64,000 nt of DNA from Treponema sp. GTDB lineage: Bacteria; Spirochaetota; Spirochaetia; Treponematales; Treponemataceae. A model generated the notes under the pieces. That model was not told where the DNA came from, ran no database searches, and saw only the letters and a list, made by a program, of their open reading frames with translations. Of the stretch, positions 15,642-24,400 are shown one piece after another (position 1 is the stretch's first letter; each line of letters opens with the position of its first letter). The position numbers and the translations under genes were made by a program. The stretch is taken from assembly GCA_017549025.1 (NCBI GenBank), contig JAFYWB010000037.1, positions 17,412-81,411 of the forward strand. Reading direction: 5' to 3'.

Positions 15642-16784
15642 ATGTCTGATGTTTTATCTATTTTCACCCAGCTCCACGCTGACACTTCCAGCAAGGCTCG
15701 CACGGGAATTATGGAGCTTCCCCATGGTCAGGTTCGCACTCCTGTGTTTATGCCAGTGGGAACCAGCGCCACCGTTAAAGCCATGACAAAGGATGATTTG
15801 GAAGAAATTGGCTTTGAGATTCTCTTGGCTAACACCTACCACCTGTATTTGAGGCCTGGAGTGGAGATTGTAGAAGAAGCTGGTGGACTTCACGGTTTTT
15901 CTCTGTGGAACAAGAACTTTCTCACGGACTCTGGAGGATTTCAGGTTTTTTCTCTGGCTCCCTTCCGAAAAATCACTGACCAAGGGGTGGCATTCCAAAG
16001 CCACATTGACGGTTCCCGCCACTTCCTCACACCTGAATCCGTGGTGGACTTGCAACGCCGCTACAATAGCGACATCCAGATGCAGCTTGATGTTTGCACA
16101 GGTTACGGCATTTCTAAAAAAGAGGCGGCAGAAGCACTGTGTATCACCAGCGACTGGTCAAAGCGGGCCATGAGTGCTTGGCAGGAGGCACGTCAAACTG
16201 GTTACAAGGGGCTTTTATTTCCCATTGTCCAAGGAAATTTTTACGAGGATTTGCGGCAGGAGTCTGCAGAATTTGTGGCCAGTCTCCAGTCTCCTGGAAT
16301 TGCCATCGGTGGCCTGTCAGTAGGGGAGCCCCACGAAAAATACACGGAAATGCTGGCCTATACTGCAGCCCTGCTTCCCAAGGACAAGCCCCGTTATGTT
16401 ATGGGCATTGGAACCCCAGACTATATTTTGGAGGCGGTGGAAAACGGCATCGACATGTTCGACTGCGTACTCCCCACTAGAAATGCTCGCAATGGCTCCT
16501 ATTTTACCCGTGATGGTGCCATTTCCATCAAGAATGCTAAGTATGCTAGGGATTTTGGCCCCATAGACAGTGAATGCAACTGCAAGATTTGCCGACAATA
16601 TTCACGAGCCTATCTTCGCCATCTTTTCAAGGAGCAAGAAATTTTAAGCTCCATGCTAGCCTCCTACCACAACCTTGCCTTCCTTCATCAGATGATGGCA
16701 GAGGTACGGCTGGCAATAGAAGAAGATCGGTTTGCCCAATACAAAAAGGACTTCCTTCAGCGATACAATGGAGGCGGTCGGTAG
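15642..16784 (+). CDS. tgt: tRNA-guanine transglycosylase
   Basis: Tgt exchanges guanine-34 for the queuine precursor preQ1 in tRNAs with GUN anticodons (Asp, Asn, His, Tyr). The 380-residue enzyme has MPVGTSATVKAM near residue 37, the active-site LTDSGGFQVFSL near 90, the GGLSVGE motif near 221, the nucleophile region DMFDCVLPTRNARNG, and the zinc site CNCKICRQYSRAYLRHL. The start at 15642 follows TGAGG at normal spacing; a longer in-frame ORF lies within the permease gene. A tRNA-Tyr (GUA), a natural substrate, is encoded at 49493 in this window. Confidence 0.97.
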   Translation: MSDVLSIFTQLHADTSSKARTGIMELPHGQVRTPVFMPVGTSATVKAMTKDDLEEIGFEILLANTYHLYLRPGVEIVEEAGGLHGFSLWNKNFLTDSGGFQVFSLAPFRKITDQGVAFQSHIDGSRHFLTPESVVDLQRRYNSDIQMQLDVCTGYGISKKEAAEALCITSDWSKRAMSAWQEARQTGYKGLLFPIVQGNFYEDLRQESAEFVASLQSPGIAIGGLSVGEPHEKYTEMLAYTAALLPKDKPRYVMGIGTPDYILEAVENGIDMFDCVLPTRNARNGSYFTRDGAISIKNAKYARDFGPIDSECNCKICRQYSRAYLRHLFKEQEILSSMLASYHNLAFLHQMMAEVRLAIEEDRFAQYKKDFLQRYNGGGR

Positions 16785-16798
16785 TCAAAGGAGTTATG

Positions 16799-18199
16799 AT
16801 GAAGTGTAGCAAATCAGTAGCCATTATCTTTTTACTAACCGCCTGTGTTGGCCTTTCTCTTTTTGCCCAAGATTCCTCCTTGGTGCCTGAGCCACGTGGA
16901 GTTCTTACCTCCAACAGCCCAGAAGATAAAAAGCCAGAGGAGTCTGAGCGAGAAAAAGAAATTAACACCCTAAACTATGGCTTGGACACGGAAATCATCG
17001 CCATGCTGGATGAATTTACCGCCAACAAAACCTTCTACTACCTAGACGAACTGGAAGGTATTTTGGAGCGGACTCGTTCTGTATCCCTTCGTGAAAAAAT
17101 TATTTCCTACTTCACTGCTGCTGAGGATGGCCGTCTTGCAGACTATGCCTTGGAAGTCATAGAAGATCCCTTTGACACAAGAAATTCCACCGTGGCTCTG
17201 CTGTTCAAGTATGTTGCTCAGCTTAAGATTGAAGCTGCGGCTCCCTTTGCCCGGGAATTGCTGGAAGAAGAATACATGGAATACTTTGATGGTGCTTTGG
17301 AAGCCCTGTCAGAGGTGGGAACCTCGGAGGATGCCCAGTTTTTGGCAGAATACATCAATCGGGAGGATCTTTCCACTGGACAGCAGCAGGCGGTAATGAA
17401 GGCCCTGGGACGGCTTAAGGCTGTGGAAACCTGGGATGCCTTGGTGGAAATCGCCCAAAACGAGGATAAAAACTCCTACGTCAGAATGTATGCCGCAGAA
17501 GCCATCGGTGCCATGGGAAAAAGTGAGTCTGTGGAGGTTTTAGCCTATCTTTTTGAAAGCACTGACCCAAATCTTCGGGCCTCAGTCATTAAAGGTGTCG
17601 CTCATTTCCCTTCAGATGATACTGCCGTGTCCCTCATTATCGAAGGTATTAAAGATTCCCACTACAAGGTTCGTCTGGAAGCAATCGCTGCGGTCAAGGA
17701 GCATGTTATCAAAGATGCTGCTCCCCACATTGTGTTCCGAGCAAAGAACGACCCAGAAACAGCAGTAAAATATGCCTGCTACGATGCCTTGGGTATTCTC
17801 GGCGATAAGGATGGTATTGCCTATTTACAGGAGCTGGTAAAGGAAAAATATGCTGGCGATACCATCAAGGTAAAGGCAAGTGAGGCGCTGTTGGCCTATG
17901 GGAGCTCTTCTGCCACCAACAGCGTTATTGCACTGGCACGGGAAAGCCTTGATGATAAGAAAAAACTTCATCTTCGATATGCCTTGGGAAAGCTTTTTGC
18001 TTCCATGGAAAATGCTGCCTTTGCAGATATTTGCCGTGAATATCTTGCCTCCACCGACGTTGCCACTGTGGGTACAGGACTGGACATTTACGAGCGCAAT
18101 CGTTTTCCGTCTGTTCGACAGGAAGTGGAAGCCATTGCAAATGCAGAAAAAAACAGTTCCAATAAAACCAAGGCAAAGAAGATACTTGACCGTGACTAA
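16799..18199 (+). CDS. Exported HEAT-repeat protein
   Basis: The 466-residue product has an N-terminal signal sequence (MKCSKSVAIIFLLTACVGLSLFA) that could be cut by signal peptidase I after LFA; a weaker lipobox-like LLTAC at residues 12-16 makes a lipoprotein possible. The mature part is a solenoid of about 30-residue helical HEAT/PBS-type repeats, for example VEVLAYLFESTDPNLRASVIKG and AVSLIIEGIKDSHYKVRLEA. Such solenoids serve as scaffolds. AAAGGAG precedes two adjacent ATGs (16796 and 16799); the second has the better spacing. Fourteen bases separate it from tgt. Specific function unknown. Confidence 0.85.
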   Translation: MKCSKSVAIIFLLTACVGLSLFAQDSSLVPEPRGVLTSNSPEDKKPEESEREKEINTLNYGLDTEIIAMLDEFTANKTFYYLDELEGILERTRSVSLREKIISYFTAAEDGRLADYALEVIEDPFDTRNSTVALLFKYVAQLKIEAAAPFARELLEEEYMEYFDGALEALSEVGTSEDAQFLAEYINREDLSTGQQQAVMKALGRLKAVETWDALVEIAQNEDKNSYVRMYAAEAIGAMGKSESVEVLAYLFESTDPNLRASVIKGVAHFPSDDTAVSLIIEGIKDSHYKVRLEAIAAVKEHVIKDAAPHIVFRAKNDPETAVKYACYDALGILGDKDGIAYLQELVKEKYAGDTIKVKASEALLAYGSSSATNSVIALARESLDDKKKLHLRYALGKLFASMENAAFADICREYLASTDVATVGTGLDIYERNRFPSVRQEVEAIANAEKNSSNKTKAKKILDRD

Positions 18200-18213
18200 T
18201 TTTTTAGTATAAT
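18186..18213 (+). promoter_or_regulatory. Sigma70-type promoter of the cheW unit
   Basis: TTGACC (18186-18191), a 16-base spacer and a perfect TATAAT (18208-18213) precede cheW. Its -35 box overlaps the 3' end of the HEAT-repeat gene. Unlike several other promoters here it leaves a leader of about 20 bases with a GGAGG site (18233-18237). Confidence 0.8.
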
Positions 18214-18241
18214 TAAGATATTATATTTTTGCGGAGGCTAT

Positions 18242-18727
18242 ATGGCTATTGGTGATTCTGTATTCCAGCTTGTAACATTCCAGCTTGGTGAAGAGCTGTA
18301 TGGTGTGGATATTATGGACGTTAAGGAAATTGTAAAGATTCAAAATGTCCGTTCAATCCCCAACGCTCCGTATTATGTTGAGGGTATTTTCAATCTTCGT
18401 AGCGAAATCATTCCCATCATCAACCTGCACAAGCGTTTCCGTCTCAAGAAGATTGAGATTAAGGATGATGAAATGGCTGATGAGTTTGAAGGTGGCTTCA
18501 TTATCCTCAATATTGATGGACTGAAAATCGGAATTATCATCGACAGAGTTGCTCGTGTAATTTCTGTGAACCGTGACGAAATTAAGCCACCACCACAGAT
18601 GCTCAGCGGTATCGGTACGGAATATATCCACGGAGTTGTTCGTCAGGATAATGGTTACCTCATCATCCTTGATATCCGTAGCTTGTTCAATCCTAAGGAA
18701 CTGCGTAAGCTGCTGGATATAAATTAA
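18242..18727 (+). CDS. cheW: Chemotaxis coupling protein CheW
   Basis: CheW bridges chemoreceptors and the histidine kinase CheA in the chemosensory array. The 161-residue protein is a single CheW domain: FQLGEELYGVDI near residue 13, VRSIPNAPYYVEGIFNLR near 37, the conserved IIPIINLHKRF, and the C-terminal ILDIRSLFNP. GGAGG lies just before the ATG and the gene has its own promoter. The neighbours are not chemotaxis genes (DegT-like, nadK, recN). I recall the same order, cheW / DegT-like / nadK / recN, in T. pallidum, so this is a conserved treponemal cluster. Confidence 0.95.
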   Translation: MAIGDSVFQLVTFQLGEELYGVDIMDVKEIVKIQNVRSIPNAPYYVEGIFNLRSEIIPIINLHKRFRLKKIEIKDDEMADEFEGGFIILNIDGLKIGIIIDRVARVISVNRDEIKPPPQMLSGIGTEYIHGVVRQDNGYLIILDIRSLFNPKELRKLLDIN

Positions 18728-18728
18728 T

Positions 18729-19781
18729 ATGATTCAAACCTATAGTTCCACAATCCGTCGCAAGGAAATGGACGCCGTGCTTACCTGTATGGTGGACGAG
18801 AAAATCGGTCCCGGAGAGATGGCACGGCGTCTTGTTCAATCTGTAAAGGAGTTCTTTTCCGTAGACGGTGCCTTTGCCTTTCGTAGTCCTGCCATTGCAT
18901 TAAAATACGTATTCAAGGCCTTTGACTTAGAGCCTGGTACTGGTGTCATTGTTTCTGCCTTGGCACCAGTGTGGCAGCTACAGTCCATCCAAGAGCTGGG
19001 ATACAAACCCGTCATTGTTGATGTTTCCCCTGATACCGCCTGTGTTACCGTAGAAGCCTTGGAAGAAGGCATTAAGCAAGGGGGACGACTAATTATTCTT
19101 TCAGAAACAGCTGGCTTTTTACCTGAGTTTGAAGGGATTCAAGCCTTGGGAATTCCTTTTGTGGAGGATGTTTCCTGCAGTGTAGGTTCCTTCCGAAATC
19201 TTCCTGCCAAAGAAGGCGAGGAGCAGCAAATTAAGCGGGCTGGAACCTACGGTGTTTTTTCTATTATGGGACTGGAAGAAGGGGATGCAATTACTGGAGG
19301 CGGTGGAGCGGTGCTTATGGCTCCTGGTCGCCGAGAATGGATTATTCTGAAGCGGCTGGGGGAGGAGGCTCCTACTACAGACCTGCTTCCAGATTTAAAC
19401 AGTGCCTTGGCCTACATCCAGTTGAAAGAATATTCTCGCAACGAGGCTGTTCGTCAGGATTTGTTCGTGGCCTTTCAAAAGGCTCTCATGGCCAGTAGAC
19501 ACAAGTGCTTGATGCGAACCCCAGAAGGAGTTTCTTCTGTGAATTCCTTCTCCGTGGTGTTAAGCAGTGGCCTTAAGGATGTTCGTCAGTATGCCACTCG
19601 CAAGGGAATTGAAATTCAGCCCACCTTCAGTGGAAGCATTGCAGCATTTTTAGATGAACAACTGGAAGGTTGTATAAACGCTCGTTCCCTCTTCCTAAGA
19701 ACCGTTGACTTTCCTCTGTATCCACGGCTTGGTGCTACCCATGCCGCCACCATTGCAAAGGTATTGGGAACATTGCCATAA
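18729..19781 (+). CDS. DegT/DnrJ/EryC1/StrS-family protein lacking the PLP lysine
   Basis: The 350-residue protein aligns with the fold of sugar aminotransferases of the DegT family: SPAIALKYVFKAFDL in the substrate loop near residue 52, PVIVDVSPDT near 97, and VEDVSCSVGS near 140, whose Asp would contact the PLP ring. In the family the next motif is of the type FSF-x-x-x-K-N with the Schiff-base Lys. Here the segment reads FSIMGLEEGDAITGGGGA, with Glu where Lys is expected. It should therefore not act as a normal PLP aminotransferase; related dehydratases use His at this site. The gene is one base after cheW with no ribosome-binding site of its own, implying translational coupling. Confidence 0.8.
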   Translation: MIQTYSSTIRRKEMDAVLTCMVDEKIGPGEMARRLVQSVKEFFSVDGAFAFRSPAIALKYVFKAFDLEPGTGVIVSALAPVWQLQSIQELGYKPVIVDVSPDTACVTVEALEEGIKQGGRLIILSETAGFLPEFEGIQALGIPFVEDVSCSVGSFRNLPAKEGEEQQIKRAGTYGVFSIMGLEEGDAITGGGGAVLMAPGRREWIILKRLGEEAPTTDLLPDLNSALAYIQLKEYSRNEAVRQDLFVAFQKALMASRHKCLMRTPEGVSSVNSFSVVLSSGLKDVRQYATRKGIEIQPTFSGSIAAFLDEQLEGCINARSLFLRTVDFPLYPRLGATHAATIAKVLGTLP

Positions 19782-19793
19782 ACGGGAGGGTGT

Positions 19794-20636
19794 ATGAGAA
19801 ACTGCTTGATTATCGTTAATGCCTACAAAGACGAGTGCATGGATTATGCGGAGATTGTCAAGCAATATCTTGAAACTCGAACTATCCACTGTACCACTTT
19901 TTTATTTTCCGACGCAAATCATAGCTGTTCCTTTGAGGGACACGATTTTTGTGTTACCATTGGTGGTGATGGAACCGTTCTTTTTGCTGCCAGAGGCTGT
20001 GCTCCCTTGGGAATTCCCATCTTCCCCATTAATTTTGGTCATTTCGGATTTATTGCTAGCGTTCAAAAAAGAGAGTGGGCAAAGCTTTTGGACTCCTTTT
20101 TAGACAATAAGATTCCCTGTAGCTCCCGAAGCCTTGTTCAGGCTGATTTATATCGTGACAATAAACTAGTGTCTTCTTTGACCGGTCTCAACGACATGGT
20201 TATTTCTCCCAAGGAATCAGCCCGCCTCATAAGCTTGGAGCTGTCCTTTTGCGACAATCCCTTTGGTAAATTCAATGCCGATGGAATAATTGTATCAACC
20301 TCCACTGGTTCCACTGCCTATTCTGCTGCAGCTGGAGGGCCCATCATTGATCCTGCACTTCCTGCCATGCTGCTGATTCCTGTTAGTCCCTTTTCTCTGT
20401 CCAATCGTCCCTTAGTATTGCCGCCCCAGGGAAAACTCAAGGCAGTAGTGCTGCCTTCTCGGGCACAGTCGGTGATATTGACAGCAGACGGACAAATTAC
20501 TGTTGACTTGTGCCTTGGTGATGTAATAGAATTCCATCTAGCCAAGAATAAGGTTTTGTTGGCAGGCTGTACTTCCCAGCATTTTTACCGTGCCCTTCGC
20601 TCAAAACTTCACTGGTCAGGAGGAAACAATGCTTGA
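19794..20636 (+). CDS. nadK: NAD(+) kinase
   Basis: NadK phosphorylates NAD to NADP, the sole source of NADP in most bacteria. The 280-residue protein has the signature VTIGGDGTVLFAA near residue 54, the LNDMVI motif near 131 (family NE/D motif), and the glycine-rich DGIIVSTSTGSTAYS near 165. The length is typical. GGGAGGG precedes the ATG at 19794 by a few bases. Its end overlaps the start of recN by eight bases. The cheW-DegT-nadK-recN order suggests a single unit driven from the promoter at 18186. Confidence 0.95.
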   Translation: MRNCLIIVNAYKDECMDYAEIVKQYLETRTIHCTTFLFSDANHSCSFEGHDFCVTIGGDGTVLFAARGCAPLGIPIFPINFGHFGFIASVQKREWAKLLDSFLDNKIPCSSRSLVQADLYRDNKLVSSLTGLNDMVISPKESARLISLELSFCDNPFGKFNADGIIVSTSTGSTAYSAAAGGPIIDPALPAMLLIPVSPFSLSNRPLVLPPQGKLKAVVLPSRAQSVILTADGQITVDLCLGDVIEFHLAKNKVLLAGCTSQHFYRALRSKLHWSGGNNA

Positions 20637-22350
20637 AAGCATACACATTTCTGATTTTGCCCTTATCGATTCCCTTTCCCTTGATTTTGAGGAAGGACTT
20701 ACTGTTTTAAGCGGTGAAACAGGAGCTGGAAAGTCCATCCTTATTGGTGCTTTGTCCTTCCTCTTGGGTGGAAAAGGTGGAACAGAGGTGGTGCGTACTG
20801 GAGCCCAAGAAGCCCGTGTATCAGGAACCTTTTTCCTCACTGAGCGCCACAAGGAAGCCTTGCTTTGGTTGGAGGAGCATGGAATAGAGCCTGAGGACGG
20901 CAGGGTTTTACTGAAGCGCTATGTAAAGGATTCTGGCCGAAGTGGAGCATGGATTCAAGGACAGCCGGTAACCCGCTCAGATTTAGCCACCTTCTCTTCA
21001 TTTTTGGTGGATATTCACGGTCAACATGAGCATCAATCCCTGCTGAAGGTAAGTCATCATCGTCGTTTCCTTGATTCCTACGCAGGACTTACCGCCCAAA
21101 CAGAAGCTTTTACTGCATTGTATTCCCAGCTGGTGGAAAGCCGCCGTCAGTTGGATGAAATGAATCTTTCCGAGGCAGACCGAGACCGTCGCATTGAGCT
21201 ACTTTCCTTTGCTCTGGAAGAAATCGATGCTGCCCGCCTCAAAGAAGGCGAAGACGAAGAGTTAGCTGCAGAGGAACGGCGGCTATCTCAATTCGAAGAA
21301 ATTTACGCAGCCTTAGACAAGGCTTCTACTATTATTTCTGGGGGCCACGATGATTCTGCTGGAGTTTCAGTGGTGGCTGCCTTGAAAAAAGCCCAGGGGG
21401 TCATTTCCCAGGCGGCTACAGCTGATGGTGGCCTGTCTTCAATCTCCACCAGAATAGAAAGCGCCTTCTACGAAATTTCCGACGTGGCAGATGAGCTTAA
21501 AAATTATTTACAGGGCCTTACCTTTGAGCCTGGCCGCCTGGAAGAGGTGCAGGAACGTTCGGCTCTCTTGTTCAAGCTGAAGAAAAAATATGCCTCCTCC
21601 GTCCAATCTCCCATTAAAGAGGTAATGGACTACGCTGAGGATGCCCGCTTAGAGCTGGAAAATCTTTCCAATGGCCAGGAAAACAAGGCTGCCTTGGAGG
21701 AAGCTGTCTCCAAGCTGGAGCGGGAGGTGTACACTGCTGCAAAGGCTTTGTCAGAAAAACGGCAGGCTGCCACTGCTTCCATGTCTCAGGAAGTGGAGGC
21801 TGTTTTGGCCCATCTTGGCATGCGGGGAGCAAAATTTGTCGTGTCCCTGCAGGAAAAGCCTGAATCAGCTGGCGGTGTCATGCAGCGTTGTGGTCCCTAC
21901 GGAATGGACGACATCGAATTCCTCATTAGTGCTAATACTGGTTCTCCCGCCAAACCCCTGGCAAAGATTGCTTCTGGTGGTGAAATTTCTCGTGTCATGC
22001 TGGCGCTTAAAACAATTTTGGCGGAAACAGACACAGTGGATACCCTAGTTTTTGATGAAATTGATACAGGTATCGGTGGTGAAATTTCCGTCGCTGTCGG
22101 AGCCCATCTAAAAAAATTGGCAGAAAAATGTCAGATTTTCTGTATTACCCATGTGGCCAGCATTGCGGTTTGTGCCGATAATCAGATAAAGATAGCGAAA
22201 AGTAGTAACTCAACCTCAACGGTAACGCAGGTTAGGGTTATTGATGGTGAAGATCGGGTTGAGGAAATCGCTCGAATGCTGTCGGGAGACAGTGCTGGTG
22301 CAGATGCCCTTGACTACGCTCGCTCATTGTTATACGGGAGAACAAAGTAA
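20629..22350 (+). CDS. recN: DNA repair protein RecN
   Basis: RecN is an SMC-like ATPase that gathers broken DNA ends during recombinational repair. The 573-residue protein has Walker A SGETGAGKS near residue 28, a long central coiled-coil region (about 160-370) rich in Glu, Lys, Leu and Ala, the ABC signature region IASGGEISRVMLALK, and Walker B VFDEIDTGIGG. AGGAGG lies at good spacing before the ATG at 20629, and an upstream in-frame ATG at 20590 inside nadK is rejected. Length and domain order are normal. Confidence 0.95.
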   Translation: MLESIHISDFALIDSLSLDFEEGLTVLSGETGAGKSILIGALSFLLGGKGGTEVVRTGAQEARVSGTFFLTERHKEALLWLEEHGIEPEDGRVLLKRYVKDSGRSGAWIQGQPVTRSDLATFSSFLVDIHGQHEHQSLLKVSHHRRFLDSYAGLTAQTEAFTALYSQLVESRRQLDEMNLSEADRDRRIELLSFALEEIDAARLKEGEDEELAAEERRLSQFEEIYAALDKASTIISGGHDDSAGVSVVAALKKAQGVISQAATADGGLSSISTRIESAFYEISDVADELKNYLQGLTFEPGRLEEVQERSALLFKLKKKYASSVQSPIKEVMDYAEDARLELENLSNGQENKAALEEAVSKLEREVYTAAKALSEKRQAATASMSQEVEAVLAHLGMRGAKFVVSLQEKPESAGGVMQRCGPYGMDDIEFLISANTGSPAKPLAKIASGGEISRVMLALKTILAETDTVDTLVFDEIDTGIGGEISVAVGAHLKKLAEKCQIFCITHVASIAVCADNQIKIAKSSNSTSTVTQVRVIDGEDRVEEIARMLSGDSAGADALDYARSLLYGRTK

Positions 22351-23154
22351 ATGGCAAAAATTGAAGCAGGAGCTCGTGATGAGTTCAATGTAAAGAGTGA
22401 ACCATACAAACTGGAGATTGAAAAAGTACTCAAGAAGGAAAAGGAAATTCTTTCTACAATTACTCCAGATTCCGCTGATGCAAGCTATCGCCGTGTAATA
22501 TTGGCTGAAGATATGATTTACATTGCTACGATTTATCTCACCATCAATAGTCTTTCCGAGGAATTATTGGCGGTAAAGAATACGGATGCTTTGAATGAAA
22601 GCCGAAAAACTCTATACAAAGCCGTTATTTATCTTGAAGAAATCGTTACTAATATCATTGATGCTCCCTATGCTGATTATGAGGAAGCCGTTGCCTCTAT
22701 TCAGAACCTTACCATTGAAAAAAGATTTTTCATTGTACGTAAGCTTGGGCTTGCTATTAGAATGCTTATTGATGCGTATGGTGAAAATACCAAGTGGAAG
22801 TGGGCCTTTGTAGAGCTGAGCGGACGTTTTGCCGTTGTTGCAAAGAATATGCTGGAAATCAAAGAGGCATCTCGTGTATTTTTTGATCCCAGTTCTCCAA
22901 ACTACGATGTAACCATGTATTACATTCAGTTGGTACGTAAGCTGATTGCCCAGTCTGCTGACCAGTATCACCAGCGATACGAATTTTCTACTCATCGTAT
23001 GGATGATATGCAAAAGGCTCTGTTGTACATTGCTGCTCAACGACGATTCTGCATCATTTTTGATGAAAAAGATGAGGCCGAGGAATTGAAGAAGAAGGGG
23101 CGAGTACTAAAGGAAAAGATGGAGCTTGACCACAAAAAGGGAATTGCCCAATAA
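22351..23154 (+). CDS. Unknown helical cytoplasmic protein
   Basis: This 267-residue protein begins immediately after the recN stop codon. It has no signal peptide or membrane segment. Charged/hydrophobic spacing suggests a largely alpha-helical, possibly coiled-coil structure, and the N- and C-termini are Lys/Glu-rich. I recognise no catalytic motif. Codon usage looks like that of its neighbours. The position after recN appears conserved in treponemes as I recall them, so it is probably a real, lineage-specific gene. Function unknown. Confidence 0.75.
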   Translation: MAKIEAGARDEFNVKSEPYKLEIEKVLKKEKEILSTITPDSADASYRRVILAEDMIYIATIYLTINSLSEELLAVKNTDALNESRKTLYKAVIYLEEIVTNIIDAPYADYEEAVASIQNLTIEKRFFIVRKLGLAIRMLIDAYGENTKWKWAFVELSGRFAVVAKNMLEIKEASRVFFDPSSPNYDVTMYYIQLVRKLIAQSADQYHQRYEFSTHRMDDMQKALLYIAAQRRFCIIFDEKDEAEELKKKGRVLKEKMELDHKKGIAQ

Positions 23155-23199
23155 TTTTCCTAAAATCTCTTTTATCTCTCTTTTAATTTTTTCTCCTGC

Positions 23200-23228
23200 T
23201 TGTTTTTTTTTCCAATACGTCATAAAAT
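23200..23228 (+). promoter_or_regulatory. Candidate promoter of the nucleoside ABC operon
   Basis: TTGTTT (23200-23205), a 17-base spacer and TAAAAT (23223-23228) lie in a T-rich gap. An alternative -10, TATAGT, is at 23234-23239. The -35 match is weak, so the exact promoter is uncertain. A leader of about 30 bases with GGAGG (23254-23258) precedes the GTG start. Confidence 0.45.
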
Positions 23229-23263
23229 ATTAGTATAGTATTTTTATTTTTTCGGAGGAACAC

Positions 23264-24376
23264 GTGAAAAAGATTGTACTGATTGCTATGGTGCTGCTTT
23301 TGGCCGTAGGTGTTGTTTTCGCTGGTGGAAGCAAGGATAAGGCTGGTGCTACCACTAAGGATGGTCGTCCTACCATTCGTTTGATTACCGACGCAACTGG
23401 TATTGATGACAAGTCCTTCAATGCCGCTGCATGGAGAGGAATCCTTGAGTATTATGGTGATACTTGGGAGAATCAGTCCAATAGAGGAACCTTGTACGAT
23501 GTAGTAACCTGCCAGACTCAGGATATGTATATTCCTACATTGAAGCAGGCTTCTGACGAGGGCTATGACTTGATTGTTACCACTGGATTTACCTTTGCAG
23601 ATGCATTGAATGAGGTTGCTCAGCTGTATCCCGACCAGAAGTACATGATTGTAGACGTTGACTATGTAAATCAGCCTAACGTAATGCAGTTTGTATTCAG
23701 CGAAGAGCAGGGATCCTACTTGGTTGGTGTAGCTGTTGCTCTCCAGGCTAAGGAAGATGGCATTGCAAATCCCAAGTTCGGCTTTATCGGTGGTGTACCT
23801 AGTGCTACTATCACCAAGTTTGAAATTGGTTATATTCAGGGAGTTAAGTCTGTATTCCCCAACGCTCAGTTTGTTGACTTCTATGCCAACGACTGGGGAA
23901 AGCCTGAGCTGGCAAAGACCCAGGCCAAGAACTGGTTTGATTCTGGTGTATATGCTGTATACTCTGCTGCTGGTGGAACTGGTAGTGGAACAATTGCTCA
24001 GGCAAAAGAATATCGCCAGCAGGGCAAGAACGTATGGGCTATCGGTGTAGACTCCGACCAGTATGCTGACGGAATCTATTCTGGTGACAAGTCTGCCGTA
24101 TTGACCTCCATGATCAAGCGTGTAGAGTCTTCCACCAAGTATGCCCTTGATGCAGTTGCCAAGAACAGCTTTAACAGTGGTGTTGTTCTTTTGGATATGG
24201 CTGCTGATGGTGTTGGTTATTCTGCTGCTAACCCTGAGCTTTCCGACGCTGTTGTAAAGCAGCTGGAATCCTTGAAGGCTGATATCATCAGTGGAAAGAT
24301 TAAGGTTATTGGAACTTACAAGGAAGCCTTGGCTGCAGGAGTTGCACCTGCTGGTCTTGGTGCTATGGATAACTAA
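23264..24376 (+). CDS. BMP-family (TmpC/PnrA-like) nucleoside-binding protein, non-lipidated
   Basis: This is the periplasmic substrate-binding protein of an ABC transporter of the basic membrane protein family, whose members (T. pallidum PnrA/TmpC, Borrelia BmpA) bind purine nucleosides. The 370-residue protein has a signal peptide ending in VGVVFAGGS, then LITDATGIDDKSFN near residue 40, ILEYYGD, the GFIGGVPSATITKFEIGYIQG segment near 168-188, and GVDSDQYADG near 258. The start is GTG at 23264 with GGAGG five bases upstream. There is no cysteine at the signal-peptide end, so unlike PnrA it is predicted to be soluble in the periplasm rather than lipid-anchored. Ligand is inferred from family. 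Confidence 0.92.
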   Translation: MKKIVLIAMVLLLAVGVVFAGGSKDKAGATTKDGRPTIRLITDATGIDDKSFNAAAWRGILEYYGDTWENQSNRGTLYDVVTCQTQDMYIPTLKQASDEGYDLIVTTGFTFADALNEVAQLYPDQKYMIVDVDYVNQPNVMQFVFSEEQGSYLVGVAVALQAKEDGIANPKFGFIGGVPSATITKFEIGYIQGVKSVFPNAQFVDFYANDWGKPELAKTQAKNWFDSGVYAVYSAAGGTGSGTIAQAKEYRQQGKNVWAIGVDSDQYADGIYSGDKSAVLTSMIKRVESSTKYALDAVAKNSFNSGVVLLDMAADGVGYSAANPELSDAVVKQLESLKADIISGKIKVIGTYKEALAAGVAPAGLGAMDN

Positions 24377-24400
24377 TCTTATCTTGTAAATTGAAAGGAG

